Shown here piece by piece: positions 42,432 to 55,300 of a stretch of 64,000 bases of DNA. Both the position numbers and the translations under genes were made by a program. The stretch is taken from assembly GCA_030280995.1 (NCBI GenBank), contig JASXTE010000002.1, positions 23,132,183-23,196,182 of the forward strand. Reading direction: 5' to 3'. Positions within the stretch are counted from its first letter, which is position 1, and every line of letters starts with the position of its first letter. The DNA comes from Hemileia vastatrix (lineage: Eukaryota; Basidiomycota; Pucciniomycetes; Pucciniales; Zaghouaniaceae). The notes under the pieces were generated by a model that was given only the letters and a program-made list of their open reading frames with translations, was not told where the DNA came from and did no database searches.

Positions 42432-42760
42432 TCAGAATCTCATGATATGAATATTTTTGATAAGATTAAAAGTAACAATTTTATTGGGAACCAAAAAGAA
42501 TATCCATTTCCTCACAGAGACTATACATGAAATTGAGCTTTTTGGAAACAGTAAATATTCCATACTCCAAATTATAATCATCAATACCAAATCCAGTGGA
42601 GGTGGAAGCAATGTGAGCCTTTTTATGTCTTGATTAATAACTTTTGAACCTCTCATTCATTTTCTTAGGATTTATGTTGATTCTCCCTTTTTTTTTATTT
42701 CATTTGCCATCAAAAAAAGAAATTGACATTTTATGAAGGTGGACATCTGATTTGGGGAGG
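42432..42760 (-). pseudogene. Diverged partial relative of the palindrome gene, left arm (mirrored at 46283-46611)
   Basis: On the minus strand the DNA parallels 43380-43660 of the plus strand: ATCAACAT-AATCCTAAGAAAATGAA, CACATTGCTTCCACCTCCACTGG and TTTGGTATT-ATGAT. Each arm therefore holds two divergently oriented members of one family, separated by about 350 bp. The frame is broken. Confidence 0.5.
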
Positions 42761-43186
42761 TTGAAAACATAAAAAAAGAAGGAAAAAAACATTCCTGGTA
42801 AAAATTCACAAAAAAATGTTTCAAATATCAGTTAGTGATGTGTGCCAAGGATTGATGAAAGTATTGAGGGCTGTGTTTCATATGTGACAGGGATGGGGTG
42901 GCTAAGGAAGCAATGATGTGGCCAACATGTTTTTGTGAAAAAAATTGGAAGAAAAGTTCTGATTTGAGGTCATAACTGACACAAATTTTTGAAATAAGTG
43001 ATTTTTTTGCAAATTTTAGTGCTGGTTTGTAATTGCTTATTTTGCTTGAAATCTGCATTTAAGTTAAGTGCGGATTTGCCAGAACTGACACCCCCTATTG
43101 TGAAATTTTGACCAGGCATGTTTTTTCCCTTGTTTTATTATTTTTTCAACCTCTCAATCACTTTTCTTGTAAATACAAGTTTCATA

Positions 43187-44330
43187 ATGTCTCTCAGAAA
43201 TTCAAACACTCAAAAGGAAACTCAGAAAAATGCTTTATCACAAATGTCTCCTCAAAAAGCAAGCCCCTCACCTGAAAAATTAAGGTCAGGAAAGCTTAAA
43301 AAAGAAGACTATCTCATCATCATCAATTTCCTTAAATTTAAATAAAATTATGATGCTTGTTTTAGATGATAAAAGTCCACCGGATTTAGACATCCACCTT
43401 CATCAAAGGTCAATGACTTCTTTTTGATTGCAAATGAAGTAAGAAAGGTAAAAAATGAAAGAATCAACATCAATCCTAAGAAAATGAAGGAGAGGTTGAT
43501 AATTTATCAATACAAATATAAAAAGTCTCATTTTTCTTCCACTTCCTCTGGTTTTGGTATTTATAATGATGATTTGGAGATTGGAATTACTGCTGTTTCC
43601 AAAAATCTCAATGTCATGTGTCCTTTCTATGAGTAATTGGATAATATATTTGTTTCCTGAGTTAATTTCAACCCTTGGTTTCTACACAATAATACTAATG
43701 ATATACTCTTTGGATCTCAACCATCCAATAATCCTCAGGAAACACCTGTAAGTAAACAACAAAGATGCCCTCCAGCTTCTAACCATAGTTCAACCAAAGA
43801 TAATCCTGAATAACAAGCCAAACAATTATTTTGGAGTAGATCTGAGTCCCCAGAGCCCAAAAGTTTTAATATATGTTTACTTTCCTTTTTTTTCAATTCT
43901 TCTCTGAATTTCTCATTCTTTCTTTCGTAGCCTCCTCCTACACAAACTCAGATTTATAAAAATATTAATGATTCCGTAAATGAGAATCCCACTTTTCAAG
44001 CTGCCTTAGATGAGCTTCCTAAACCCTCTAGCTCAAAATCCAAACAAAAGCATAAATCCCCAACTTCAATGAACTTGAACCATCTTTCAAAATATGGTAA
44101 TACTTCAACCTGCTCTTTGTCTCCCCTTGATGATTATTTTTAAAAAAAAGATAATTGTAACTATATATCTTCTTCAATAACTTACTTATTTTTTTCTTTT
44201 AAATCTTCTCAGAAAAATCTTCCATTGAAAAAAATTCTCTCAACTTTGAGAAGATAAAGCTTGATCATATGCTAATGAAATATCTAAAGGCCTTCGATTT
44301 GGAGGAAAAGGATTTTTTGCTTCAATAAAA
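43187..44330 (+). pseudogene. Rust-type conserved protein of unknown function, left palindrome arm
   Basis: Multi-exon and decayed. Exon 1 is MSLRNSNTQKETQKNALS.. with SPQKASPSPEKLRSGK and KKEDYLIIINFL (43187-43345). Then comes SSKVNDFFLIANEVRKVKNERIN, KKMKERLIIYQYKYKKSHF, SSGFGIYNDDLEIGITAVSKNL, MCPFYE with TAA, LDNIFVS with TGA, and NDILFGSQPSNNP, ending at donor GTAAGT (~43749). After an acceptor TTTCGTAG (~43930) a Ser/Lys-rich exon follows. A last exon after TCTTCTCAG (~44212) gives a charged helix EKSSIEKNSLNFEKIKLDHM. The style matches SANT/Myb-like-associated rust proteins of transposon neighbourhoods, but I cannot assign a function. A diverged partial relative lies inverted at 42432-42760 in the same arm. 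Confidence 0.45.
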
Positions 44331-44713
44331 CTTTGAAAAGGCTAAAAAGTAAAGTGAAGGATATGGAAAGAGCTCAATTTTCCTTGGAGAAAAAAAAAGA
44401 CCATGAATTTATAATAGAAATGGTTAGTTGTGAATAGGAAAAAAAAGATTAAAAAAAAGAATTCATTACAAAATGTCTAAAAAACTGCCAATCGTATGAG
44501 AACATGAAAAAATTCTTGAATTTTTAAATTTATTAATTGTTTTTTTGGTTATAAGAAAGTTTTTTAGACATTTTGTAATGAATTCTTTTTTTTAAACTCT
44601 TTTTTCCTATTCACAACTAACCATTTCTCTTTTAAATTCATGGTCTTTTTTTTTCTCCAAGGAAAATTGAGCTCTTTCCATATCCTTCACTTTACTTTTT
44701 AGCCTTTTCAAAG

Positions 44714-45856
44714 TTTTATTGAAGCAAAAAATCCTTTTCCTCCAAATTGAAGGCTTTAAGATATTTCATTAGCATATGATAAAGCTTTATATTCTCAAAG
44801 TTGAGGGAATTTTTTTCAATGGAAGATTTTTCTGAGAAGATTTAAAAGAAAAAAATAAGTAAGTTATTGAAGAAGATATATAGTTACAATTATCTTTTTT
44901 TTAAAAATAATCATCAAGGGGAGACAAAGAGCAGGTTGAAGTATTACCATATTTTGAAAGATGGTTCAAGTTCATTGAAGTTGGGGATTTATGCTTTTGT
45001 TTGGATTTTGAGCTAGAGGGTTTAGGAAGCTCATCTAAGGCAGCTTGAAAAGTGGGATTCTCATTTACGGAATCATTAATATTTTTATAAATCTGAGTTT
45101 GTGTAGGAGGAGGCTACGAAAGAAAGAATGAGAAATTCAGAGAAGAATTGAAAAAAAGGAAAGTAAACATATATTAAAACTTTTGGGCTCTGGGGACTCA
45201 GATCTACTCCAAAATAATTGTTTGGCTTGTTATTCAGGATTATCTTTGGTTGAACTATGGTTAGAAGCTGGAGGGCATCTTTGTTGTTTACTTACAGGTG
45301 TTTCCTGAGGATTATTGGATGGTTGAGATCCAAAGAGTATATCATTAGTATTATTGTGTAGAAACCAAGGGTTGAAATTAACTCAGGAAACAAATATATT
45401 ATCCAATTACTCATAGAAAGGACACATGACATTGAGATTTTTGGAAACAGCAGTAATTCCAATCTCCAAATCATCATTATAAATACCAAAACCAGAGGAA
45501 GTGGAAGAAAAATGAGACTTTTTATATTTGTATTGATAAATTATCAACCTCTCCTTCATTTTCTTAGGATTGATGTTGATTCTTTCATTTTTTACCTTTC
45601 TTACTTCATTTGCAATCAAAAAGAAGTCATTGACCTTTGATGAAGGTGGATGTCTAAATCCGGTGGACTTTTATCATCTAAAACAAGCATCATAATTTTA
45701 TTTAAATTTAAGGAAATTGATGATGATGAGATAGTCTTCTTTTTTAAGCTTTCCTGACCTTAATTTTTCAGGTGAGGGGCTTGCTTTTTGAGGAGACATT
45801 TGTGATAAAGCATTTTTCTGAGTTTCCTTTTGAGTGTTTGAATTTCTGAGAGACAT
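44714..45856 (-). pseudogene. Same rust-type protein, right palindrome arm
   Basis: Mirror image of the left-arm copy, in opposite orientation, with essentially the same sequence and the same stops. The shared lesions mean the gene was already broken before the inverted duplication, or the arms have since been homogenised. Confidence 0.45.
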
Positions 45857-46632
45857 TATGAAACTTGTATTTACAAGAAAAGTGATTGAGAGGTTGAAAA
45901 AATAATAAAACAAGGGAAAAAACATGCCTGGTCAAAATTTCACAATAGGGGGTGTCAGTTCTGGCAAATCCGCACTTAACTTAAATGCAGATTTCAAGCA
46001 AAATAAGCAATTACAAACCAGCACTAAAATTTGCAAAAAAATCACTTATTTCAAAAATTTGTGTCAGTTATGACCTCAAATCAGAACTTTTCTTCCAATT
46101 TTTTTCACAAAAACATGTTGGCCACATCATTGCTTCCTTAGCCACCCCATCCCTGTCACATATGAAACACAGCCCTCAATACTTTCATCAATCCTTGGCA
46201 CACATCACTAACTGATATTTGAAACATTTTTTTGTGAATTTTTACCAGGAATGTTTTTTTCCTTCTTTTTTTATGTTTTCAACCTCCCCAAATCAGATGT
46301 CCACCTTCATAAAATGTCAATTTCTTTTTTTGATGGCAAATGAAATAAAAAAAAAGGGAGAATCAACATAAATCCTAAGAAAATGAATGAGAGGTTCAAA
46401 AGTTATTAATCAAGACATAAAAAGGCTCACATTGCTTCCACCTCCACTGGATTTGGTATTGATGATTATAATTTGGAGTATGGAATATTTACTGTTTCCA
46501 AAAAGCTCAATTTCATGTATAGTCTCTGTGAGGAAATGGATATTCTTTTTGGTTCCCAATAAAATTGTTACTTTTAATCTTATCAAAAATATTCATATCA
46601 TGAGATTCTGATAAAACCATTTTTCTTACCAG

Positions 46633-47419
46633 AATCTAAAATATTGAGCTTTTGGAATTTCAGATGGTAAAATAATACTGACACCTTTGAAAAGATTATC
46701 ATCACAAACATAATTTTATCACCTCACCACCAATTTGCATTTTTGAATAAAGTCAAGTCAACAAAACTCTATACCTGTTTAAAAAATTTGGCAATACCCT
46801 CCCCTGCATTTTATTGAAACAGGGTGTGAGTATCACTAAATTTTTCTTATTCATCAATTTTACATGTCAGATTTGAAAATTTGGCCATACCTTCCCCTGC
46901 ACTTTATTGAAGTAAGGGATGAAAACCATAAAAATTTAATATAATTCCATAAATTAATAAATAAAAAAATAAGATAAATCAAATTTAATAGTTTCAAAGT
47001 AATGAAAATTCCTCAAGCCAAAATGTAAACCAAGTCTAGAAACTAATTTTGGGACTTTCCACTGGTATAGGCAAGATGAACCCCTTGAAACAATTAAATG
47101 TTTTCATGATTACCATTTATACAACACAAGGTTGTTGGATCATTACTTTAGTTTAGTAAATTTAAATATCAGATTTATTTATTAACAATTTATGAAGGAA
47201 TAAAAAATATTCAATGACTTTAAAAATACTTAAACTTTTTTTATCTACCTAAAGGTTTGTAAATTTTTTAATTTTAACTTCTTTTTTTACCTTGTGGATT
47301 TTTTGCACTAACTTTTGACTGATCTGATAAGAGAAGAAAAAATGATTGAAGGGTTACACATATGAAAATCGTAAGAAAAAGAAAAAAACACATCTTGATG
47401 AAAGGGAAGAATAATAAGT
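46633..47419. repeat. Flank of the palindrome with dispersed repeat D, copy 2
   Basis: About 46840-47240 matches 36400-36840 in inverted orientation at roughly 80%. Inside it are two near-direct subrepeats built on TTTGGC-ATACC-TCCCCTGCA-TTTATTGAA (about 46785-46835 and 46875-46920). No coding region is supported. Confidence 0.6.
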
Positions 47420-48480
47420 AAAGAGAAAGGTAGTTTGAGGAATCTAGAAGGATAAATGCATGATGTAAGCAGTATGATATTCATTATGAAAAAAATAAAT
47501 GTTAAATTGTGGAAAAAAGGCTCAATGTTAAAGTTCATTATCTCAGCAACCAGTGAACCAAACTCAAATTGGTTTTCTGAAAATAAAAGATAGGCTTAAG
47601 AAGTATCTTCAGCTTAAATGAAAGTAAATTTGTATAAAATTAACCCTAAAACTGACTCTGATTTTTGAAATTGCACAAAAACTTGAAAATTGATGATTAA
47701 AATTCAAACAAGAGGAAGATAAAAGCCTAGATAATCATAGAAATATGGAAGGATAAATGCATGATGTAAAAATTATGATATGCATTAGAAATAAATAAAA
47801 GTTAAATTTGGAAAAAAAAGCTCAATTTTAAAGGTCAATATCTCAGAAAACACGGAACCAAATTCAAATCATTTATCTGGAAATGAAAGATAGGCTTCAG
47901 AAGTATCTTCAGCTAAAAGGAAAGTAGATTCATATTAACCTTACCCTAATTCTGACTCTACTTTTCAAAATTGCACAAAAACTAAAAAAGTGATGGTGAG
48001 AAATCTAAGAAGATAGAGATAAAAGCCTAGATAATCATCAGATAAGATTTTCAGAATCCCAATTCTCTAATTATGCAATATAAAATTGTGAAATAAGATA
48101 AGCGAAATTTTGAAAAAAAGGCTCAACTTCAAAGGTCAAATCTCAGAAACCACTGAACCTAATTCAAACCTTTTTGTGGGAAATTTAAGATAAGCTTCAG
48201 GGTATTATTCAGTTAAGTATCATGTGATTTAAATAAAACTAACCCTTATTTGTTAAATAAAAACATAAAAGAAAAAAATTCAAATTGGGAAAAAAGGCAT
48301 AATTTAAAGGTCAATATCTCAGCAAAAACTGAACCAAATTAAAATCTGTTTGTGGGAAGTGATAGATAGCCTCCAGGAGAATTTATTTCTAAAAGAAAAT
48401 TTGTTTCAAAAAAACCTAACCCTAATTTGGAGTCTTATTTTCAAAAATTTTCAAAAACTTGAAAAGTGATAATAAGAATG
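47420..48480 (+). repeat. ~300-bp tandem repeat, about 3.5 diverged units
   Basis: A block containing GCTCAAT-TTAAAGGTCA-TATCTCAG, GAACCAAATTCAAAT, GATAGGCTTCAG and TTGCACAAAAACT recurs with starts at 47520, 47820, 48121 and (partial unit) 48297. The units are clearly diverged, so the array is old. Function unknown. Confidence 0.8.
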
Positions 48481-50311
48481 ACAACATTAGGAGTTGAATA
48501 TGTCCACTGTTATCCAGATATGAGTCCTAAATATATTTAAGTATGAAATTTTTATAGAAAGAATGATATATCATATAGAAATGAAAAAAGGAGATCAAAA
48601 CTACCTTGATTGAAAGGTAGGAAAAATAGAGTGAGAAAGAGTAAAGTTGTAATTTGGGGAAAATTGAATATGGAGAAAGTTAAATTCCTAATGAATGTGC
48701 AATTTACGTGTTTCAATGACATGGAATCAAAAAAAGTGAAATGGGGGAAAGGGGGAATAATGAGCAATCCAAGGAGGGGTGAAGAGTAGTATGATGGAGC
48801 TAAAAAAAGAAAGAAAAGTGGGGGAGAAAAAAAAAGGTTAATTTTACCTTTAAAATCAAAAAATACACACTTACTAAAAAAATTTAGATACAAAAACAAA
48901 AAAAGACAAAAAAATTTGATTAACAAATATATAAGTAAAAATGAAAAAAAGAGTTACCTGGAGAGATGAGTTGAGAAAAAAATTTACTTCAAATTAATTG
49001 AGGGATAAAGAAGGAGAGGAAGAAATGGATAACAGTGACAAAAGAAAAAAAAAGAATGACTGGAGAATTATGCAATTGGAGAAAGTATGAAATTTCATGT
49101 TGAGTTGATGAAATTAAACAAAGAGACTATAACAGAAAATTTAAAATCAAAGTCTTTATGCAAATAAGAATAACCAATCTAAGAAAATATTCCTGAGATG
49201 TTATGAAAAACTGTCTAAAACTGGGTAAAGATAGGTTAAGAAGTGTTTTCATGGTGCACTTGGGGTATGAAGTAGTTGAGGCTTTCACCAGGCAATATTT
49301 GGGGGGGGCTTACTAGCAAGTCCTCAAGTTGAAGTCAAATGAAACTCAGATAGAAATCAGAATGAAATTTGATGGAACTCTTACTGAACTGTTCTTGAAA
49401 AACAACTCAAAATATTGTTGAAAACAAGCTGAATCTTTTGTGGTATCATAATGAAAGTGAAATGAACTCATCTTAAATTTTGAATGGAATGAGTTTCAGT
49501 AATCATTCCAAGTACTGTACACCTTAAGTGAATAATTTTAACTCAGAAATTTAATAAATAGTTTAAGATGGAGCTGAAAACTCATTTAAAACTTTAATTT
49601 TTTCAAATTACATTTATACTCTAATCTATTACTTATATAAAATAGATTGAAACATATTAAAAATAATTTTCTTATATTTAATATTGTTTGAAAAAAATCA
49701 CCAGAATTTTCAAAACTATGCATTTCAGATAACTATTATAATTTTAAATTTTTTTTGATTCACTTTTTGATATTTTTCAGTCATGTAACATTATTTTGAG
49801 TAAGGAATAGTGAAATTGAATATCCACTTGCTGAGTGGTATTCAGTATGTAAATGTAAATTGATAATTCCTACATATAAAGAAAATAATTTAAAAAAAAT
49901 ATGCATAAAAAATTTATATTGAATATTCATATGAAAATTAATATTGCATATGCATATGCAAAATTCATATTTAAAATTTATATGCAATGAAATAATGAAT
50001 ATGCATACAAAAAATTGAATTGCATATAAATATTAAAATTTATATTGAATAAGATATTTAAAAAAAATCAGTATAACTTGATTTTATTTTATATTATGAA
50101 ATTTTTAACATGGATTTTATTTTAATATATTTTAATATACTCATTTTATTTAATCCATTACCTCAAATTAAATCAAATCAAATCGTGTTGTATTGCATTG
50201 TATTTTATTATATTGAGTTGTATTGGGTTATGTATTATATTATTATTTTTTAGAATTTTTTTATTTTATTGCACTTAATTACATCCTTTTTCAAAATATA
50301 AAATAAAGATT
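48481..50311. other. AT-rich stretch, no gene recognised
   Basis: It holds a purine-rich segment (about 48580-49030), the second copy of the 34420 repeat (about 49270-49460, inverted) and AT-rich simple sequence with repeated GCATATGCAT-like words (about 49900-50050). No supported coding region. Confidence 0.5.
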
Positions 50312-51133
50312 TATTTTGTCAGCCAGGCTACTAGACTTACCTGGTAAAATAATTAATTATTTTACTGAGGTGAAGCCACACCTTTTTTAAAATTCATATT
50401 AATAATTAATTATTTAATATTTACTTATGTATTACTTACAACTAACTAAGCTAATTATATTAAGTAGCATAAGTAATTAGTTTAAGTAAGTGTCCCATAC
50501 ATTTGTACTCCCTAACACCGTGCTCAATAATGCAGTTGATTGGGAATAAAAATTAATAATAAAATTATAATAAAAAAACCTTAAAAATATTATATAACTT
50601 CTTTGAGAGATCTGAATTTCCATGTAATCAATATAATTAACTCAAATGTGTTGTATTAATTGTGACAGTCCATGGGAACTCATACTTTATTACCAATGAA
50701 AATGATGCCCTTGTTGACGTACCAATTAATTTATTTTTTTATGTCATTTATATACTCCTTCTTAGTCAGCTTCTTTCTCACATCCTTGCAGTAGATGGTG
50801 TAAATTCCGTGTCTTTATTTCCCTCATGTTTGCCTATAAAAGGTCTTCACTTTTTGTACTTTTCAAAACATTCCTTACTTACTTACTTTATTATAATTAC
50901 ATACAAAAAACTATTTATTATTATCAATTATTGTTTTAGTATTTACATTGACACCGTGATTCTAAACCTTTAAATATATTAGTAATCTACCTCTTTACTT
51001 CTTTTTATTTGAGTAAATAGTCTTTAAAAGATAATAAAACATGTACCAAGTTTGAATCCTCTGAAACCCATTTTTACCGTCCTTGGACCTCCCTGGAAAA
51101 TCTTCTAGACTTGAAAGACCACTTGACATATTT
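50312..51133 (+). repeat. Solo LTR of family C with TATTT target duplication
   Basis: The LTR is 50317-51128 (812 bp), starting TGTCAGCCAGGCTACTAG and ending GAAAGACCACTTGACA. It is flanked by TATTT at 50312-50316 and 51129-51133. It is a diverged relative of the element C LTRs and lies in the opposite orientation 350 bp to their left. A TATA box (TATAAAAG) is at 50835-50842. The matching duplications show that an element inserted and then recombined between its LTRs. Confidence 0.88.
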
Positions 51134-51326
51134 TGTTTTATTTCATTTTATACCATTTTTATTTATCTTTTTTTAATTCTAGCTATTATACTCATCTATC
51201 TGTCTTTTTTATATTCAATTACTTTATAATAAGTCTTAATGTCATTTAACTCATTTTATTAGATTTTATGGATTCTTTTGTATAGCCATGTAGAAGCATT
51301 AAGTTGGTTTAAATTGACTGGTGAGC

Positions 51327-51485
51327 TCTGATGTATGGACGTAGATCAGATTTATCAAGAAAAAAATTGGATGTGATACTCTGATTTACAGCCATAGATC
51401 AGAGTCCACATGAATAAAAATGGATGGTGAACTCTGATGTACAGACTTAGATCAGATTTCAAATGCATCAAATTGTATGTGGTAC
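51327..51485 (+). repeat. 53-bp minisatellite, left part (3 units)
   Basis: Units start with TCTGAT at 51327, 51380 and 51433. The array resumes at 61176 on the other side of element C. Each unit contains an imperfect 24-bp palindrome, TCTGAT-n12-ATCAGA with GGCCATAG in the better units, followed by ACATG-ATAAAAATGGATG-like sequence. Confidence 0.9.
51481..51485. repeat. Target site duplication of element C, left copy (GGTAC)
   Basis: GGTAC precedes the LTR start TGTAAAT at 51486 and recurs at 61171-61175 directly after the right LTR. Confidence 0.92.
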
Positions 51486-52294
51486 TGTAAATAGGTCTTT
51501 TAGGTCTAGAAGGTTTTTAACCGAGGTCCAACGGCGGTGATAGGGGGAATTTGGGATTTCAAAGTTTTAAATTATGTATGTTTTATCTTTATTTTTTTAC
51601 TCAATTTAAAGAGGTAAAAATTTATAAGTTTTATTATAATTAGTGATTTAGAATTACATGTTGTAAATACTAAGACCAATAAGAAATAGTAATAAATATT
51701 TTAAGTGTAGTAAATAGTTTTAATAAAATAAGTAAGTAATTGAGTGATCAAAAACAACCAGAAAGGGAGGCCTTATATAGGAAAAAGAGAGACCTAGCAC
51801 GGTGTTAAAATCCTAAATACAGTAGTATGAGAGAAGAAAAGAATATTCCAGAAAAATATTTTCAAATAATAAGGTTGTTCCAAAAATAAGGTGTCAGAAA
51901 AGTGTATTTACTGTATATGAAAGAAATAAATTATTTTATTTAAAATTTACTGTAAATGTCAATTCTAAATTAGTAATTTGAATTTTTTTGTATATATTTA
52001 CTTTAATTTTAATATTAAAATTTATTTCAATTTAAAAAAAATTTATTTTAATATTAATTTTTATTTCTCTTAACCTGACATTGAGCACAGTGTTAGAAAA
52101 TAAAAATATAAGGGAAATTTTAATATTAATTTTAATTATTTACTAACCTTACCTTTTTGTCATTATTTAGTTTATTACATGTAAATTTAATGTAAATATA
52201 TTACAATTAATAAAAAATAAAAATAATAAGGCATGGCATCATCCAAGTAAATAATAAATTTTTTTAATGGGTAAGTCTAGCAGTCTGGCTGACA
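51486..52294 (-). repeat. 3' LTR of element C (809 bp)
   Basis: Minus-strand TGTCAGCC..TTTACA. A TATA-like TATATAAG lies at about 51773-51780 on the minus strand, near the middle of the LTR. Confidence 0.9.
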
Positions 52295-52304
52295 CTCCCT
52301 TACT

Positions 52305-55300
52305 CTAAAAAAAACAATAAAAAAATTCTTTGATTTTTTTCTTTTTATATTTCTTTAGCTGAGTAGGAAGATTAGATATCTCCTTCCCAGGTATCCAAGA
52401 ATCATATTCAGAAGAATTATTCTTGAATATCAATAAGTATTCTGTACCTTTTTCAGCAGTAACTCTTCTTTCATTTAAAATTTTATCAATTTCTGCTGTC
52501 TCAGTGATTTCATTAGGGGCCTTCTTTGGTCTTCCCCTCCTTTTGGGAAATAAATCACTATTGGATGTGTAAGGTTTCAAAAGAGATATATGAAAAACAG
52601 GATGTTCTCTGTCATATGGAGAATAAAAAATAACTTCAACTGCAGTATCACCAACCATTCTTCTGAAAACAAATGGACCTAAAAATGGGTTTTTCAATTT
52701 GTTATTACCTTGTAAATTGAATTGAACTGTATAAATTAGTACTTCATCACCCTTTTTAAAAGTGTATTCTTTATGAGATTGGTCCCATCTTTTCTTCTCA
52801 TATTCAAAGGATTTTTCAATACATTTTTGAGCATGACTTCTGCAAAGTTGTTGCATTTGAATAAAAGATTTTACACCAGGATGTAAATACAATTTTTTTA
52901 TTTTATTTTTGAGAATTTGGGCAGGAGTATTTGAAATATATCCGGCCAGAGATCAAAAGGCTCTTTCTGAGTAACAGAATGAACAGTACTATTATAAGCA
53001 AATTCCAACCCAGGAATTACAGTAACCTAATCATGATTTATTCTGTCATTGTCTTTTTACTCAAGGCCAAAAGCACAATACCTTCTTATCATGACCTCTA
53101 AAGTCTTAATCATTCTTTCAGCTATTTCATCAGTTTGGGAGTGATCGGCAGTAGAAAGTTTCAGATTATAACCACAAACATCCATCAGAGACATCTAAAA
53201 TTCAGAAGTAAATTTAGGGTCCCTGTCAGAGATTATGGCCTTAGCAAAACCATATGAGACAACCATAAGAAGGCTAATTCTTTAGTGGAAACATCCTTGT
53301 GGGTGGGGATAAATTTACACATTTTTGTGAATCTATCCACAAAAACCCAACAAGAGTTATAACTGTCTTTCCCAGAAATGGGTAATCCTGTTACAAAATC
53401 CATGTTTATTATCTGCCATGGTGCATCAGGAGACTCAATATGTTGCATTAATCCAGCTCTTTTACCAGTCAATCTTTTAGATTTTTGGCAAGAATCACAG
53501 GATTCAACATATAGTTTGGTGTCTTCAGAAATATTAACCCCCCAAGAAGTGTTTTTAATTCTGATCATTGTTTTTTCAAGATCAAAATGTCCAGCCAATA
53601 TGTCATCACAAAAAATTTTCCAGATGATCTCTTTTATAGAAGGAGAAATAACAATAAAATTACTCAAATTTATTCTATAATAGAGGTAGCCTTCATCAAT
53701 TGAAAATTTACCTTTTTCCAAAGCTTTCTGGTACTTTGGTGGAAGGGTTTTAATTATTTCTTGTATTGAAGCATTCTTTGGATCATTTAATATGGTTAAT
53801 AAATATTTTAAGTCAGTTTCCTTATCATATGAATTCATAATAAGCTGTAATAGCTCTTCCTCCATATCAACCACATATATCCCATGAATATGAATGATTT
53901 CATATTCAGGAACATATGCAGGATTTGAGTCATCATTTTGCAAATTTAACCTTGATAGCATATCTACATTTGAGTGAACAATACCAGCCCTAAGAATTAT
54001 TGTCATTCTCCCTCTATATTCTTGAACAGCCAGTTGCCATCTGAACATATGTCTGTTAGGTGTTTTCAAGTTTAGTAAAGATTTAACTGCTCTGAAGCAA
54101 ATTTCTGGTGATCCAGGTAATAATGTAGCTTCTCTAGAGCCAGTACTACTGCTAATCATTCTAGTTTTGTGGCACCATATCTCAATTCACTATTTCTCAA
54201 GGTTCTTGAGATATAACAAATTACTACTTCTGATACCTTATCATTCATCACTTGTTTCTGATGGAGGGAAGCACCAAGACCAATAAGAGGCACATCAGTT
54301 TATAAAACAAATGTTTGATTAAAGTCAGTCAAAGAAAGAATTGGTGCTGACATCAAACAATGTTTCATAGTATCAAAAAATCTTTGTCTTTCACTGTTCC
54401 AGACAAAAGCAAAATCTTTCCAAGTTAGTTGGGTAAGGGGTAATGCTATGACTTGGTAAATTTTAATATACTGTCTAAATTATCCACACATTCCCAAAAA
54501 GACTCTGTAGCTCTCTAACTGTGGTAGGAGCCTTCACCTGTTGTATGGCTTCCACTTTGTTTTGGTCAACACATATCTGTAACCTTGAGACAACATTACC
54601 AAGCACTTTCAAGGAATGAAAACCAAATTTGCATTTCTTCAAAGCCAGTGTCATATTTATCTCATCCATCTTATGAAAAACCTTACACAGCTGGTTAAGA
54701 TGGTCCTCAAAAGTTTTAGAGAATATAATGATATCATCAATATAAACCATCAGCAATCCTTCAATTATTTCTTGATGGAATGTGTTATTCATAACTTTTT
54801 AAAATCTGAAGGGGCATTTTTAGGGCCAAATGGCATCCTAATATACTTATAAATACCCATATGAGTAGCAATAATCAAAAAATTCTGAGAATTCTTCTCA
54901 ACAGGTACCTGGTGATATCCCTTTTTACCATACAATCAGCTGATATATTTAGCACCTTGTAGGGTGGCATGTATAGAGCTAATTCTGGGTAAAGATAGAT
55001 ATCATCAAGAGTATAAGTATTCAATGCCCTATAATTACCACATAACCTGTTTTTATCTTTTTCATAAGAAATTAGGACAGGTGAGATAACACATGTTTAG
55101 GTGTTTCAACTACCTTTTCAATAATATTCATTTTTAAAAGGGTAGATATATTGTCTTCAATATCTTTTCTCCTTGTGGGAGAAGCTGGATAAAGCTTTTT
55201 CTTTAAAGTAAGTGGTATTTCTGTCAATGGACAAGATAATGAAAGCTTCATTTCTTCTTTTACCAATCCTAATTCATGTGACCCATGAGCAAAGGCCATA

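Larger units (their letters stand above)
42411..46632. repeat. 4.2-kb near-perfect palindrome
   Basis: The left arm 42411-44486 is the reverse complement of 44558-46632, with a 71-bp centre (44487-44557). Position pairs add up to 89043 over nearly all of the arms with no drift, so indels are very few; a mismatch and single-base indels occur only near the centre. ORFs at 42432-42656, 43118-43345, 43424-43636 and 43554-43751 are repeated exactly at 46387-46611, 45698-45925, 45407-45619 and 45292-45489. The left end joins B3 four bases into its 3' LTR. Confidence 0.93.

Noticed and set aside
48552..48926. 124-codon minus-strand ORF rich in Phe and Leu
   Set aside because: Antisense of a purine-rich stretch; composition-driven and with no recognisable domain.
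51327..51485. Possible hammerhead ribozyme in the minisatellite (CTGATG present)
   Set aside because: The GAAA and GTC core elements are not found in the right places; the unit is better described as a palindrome-containing minisatellite.
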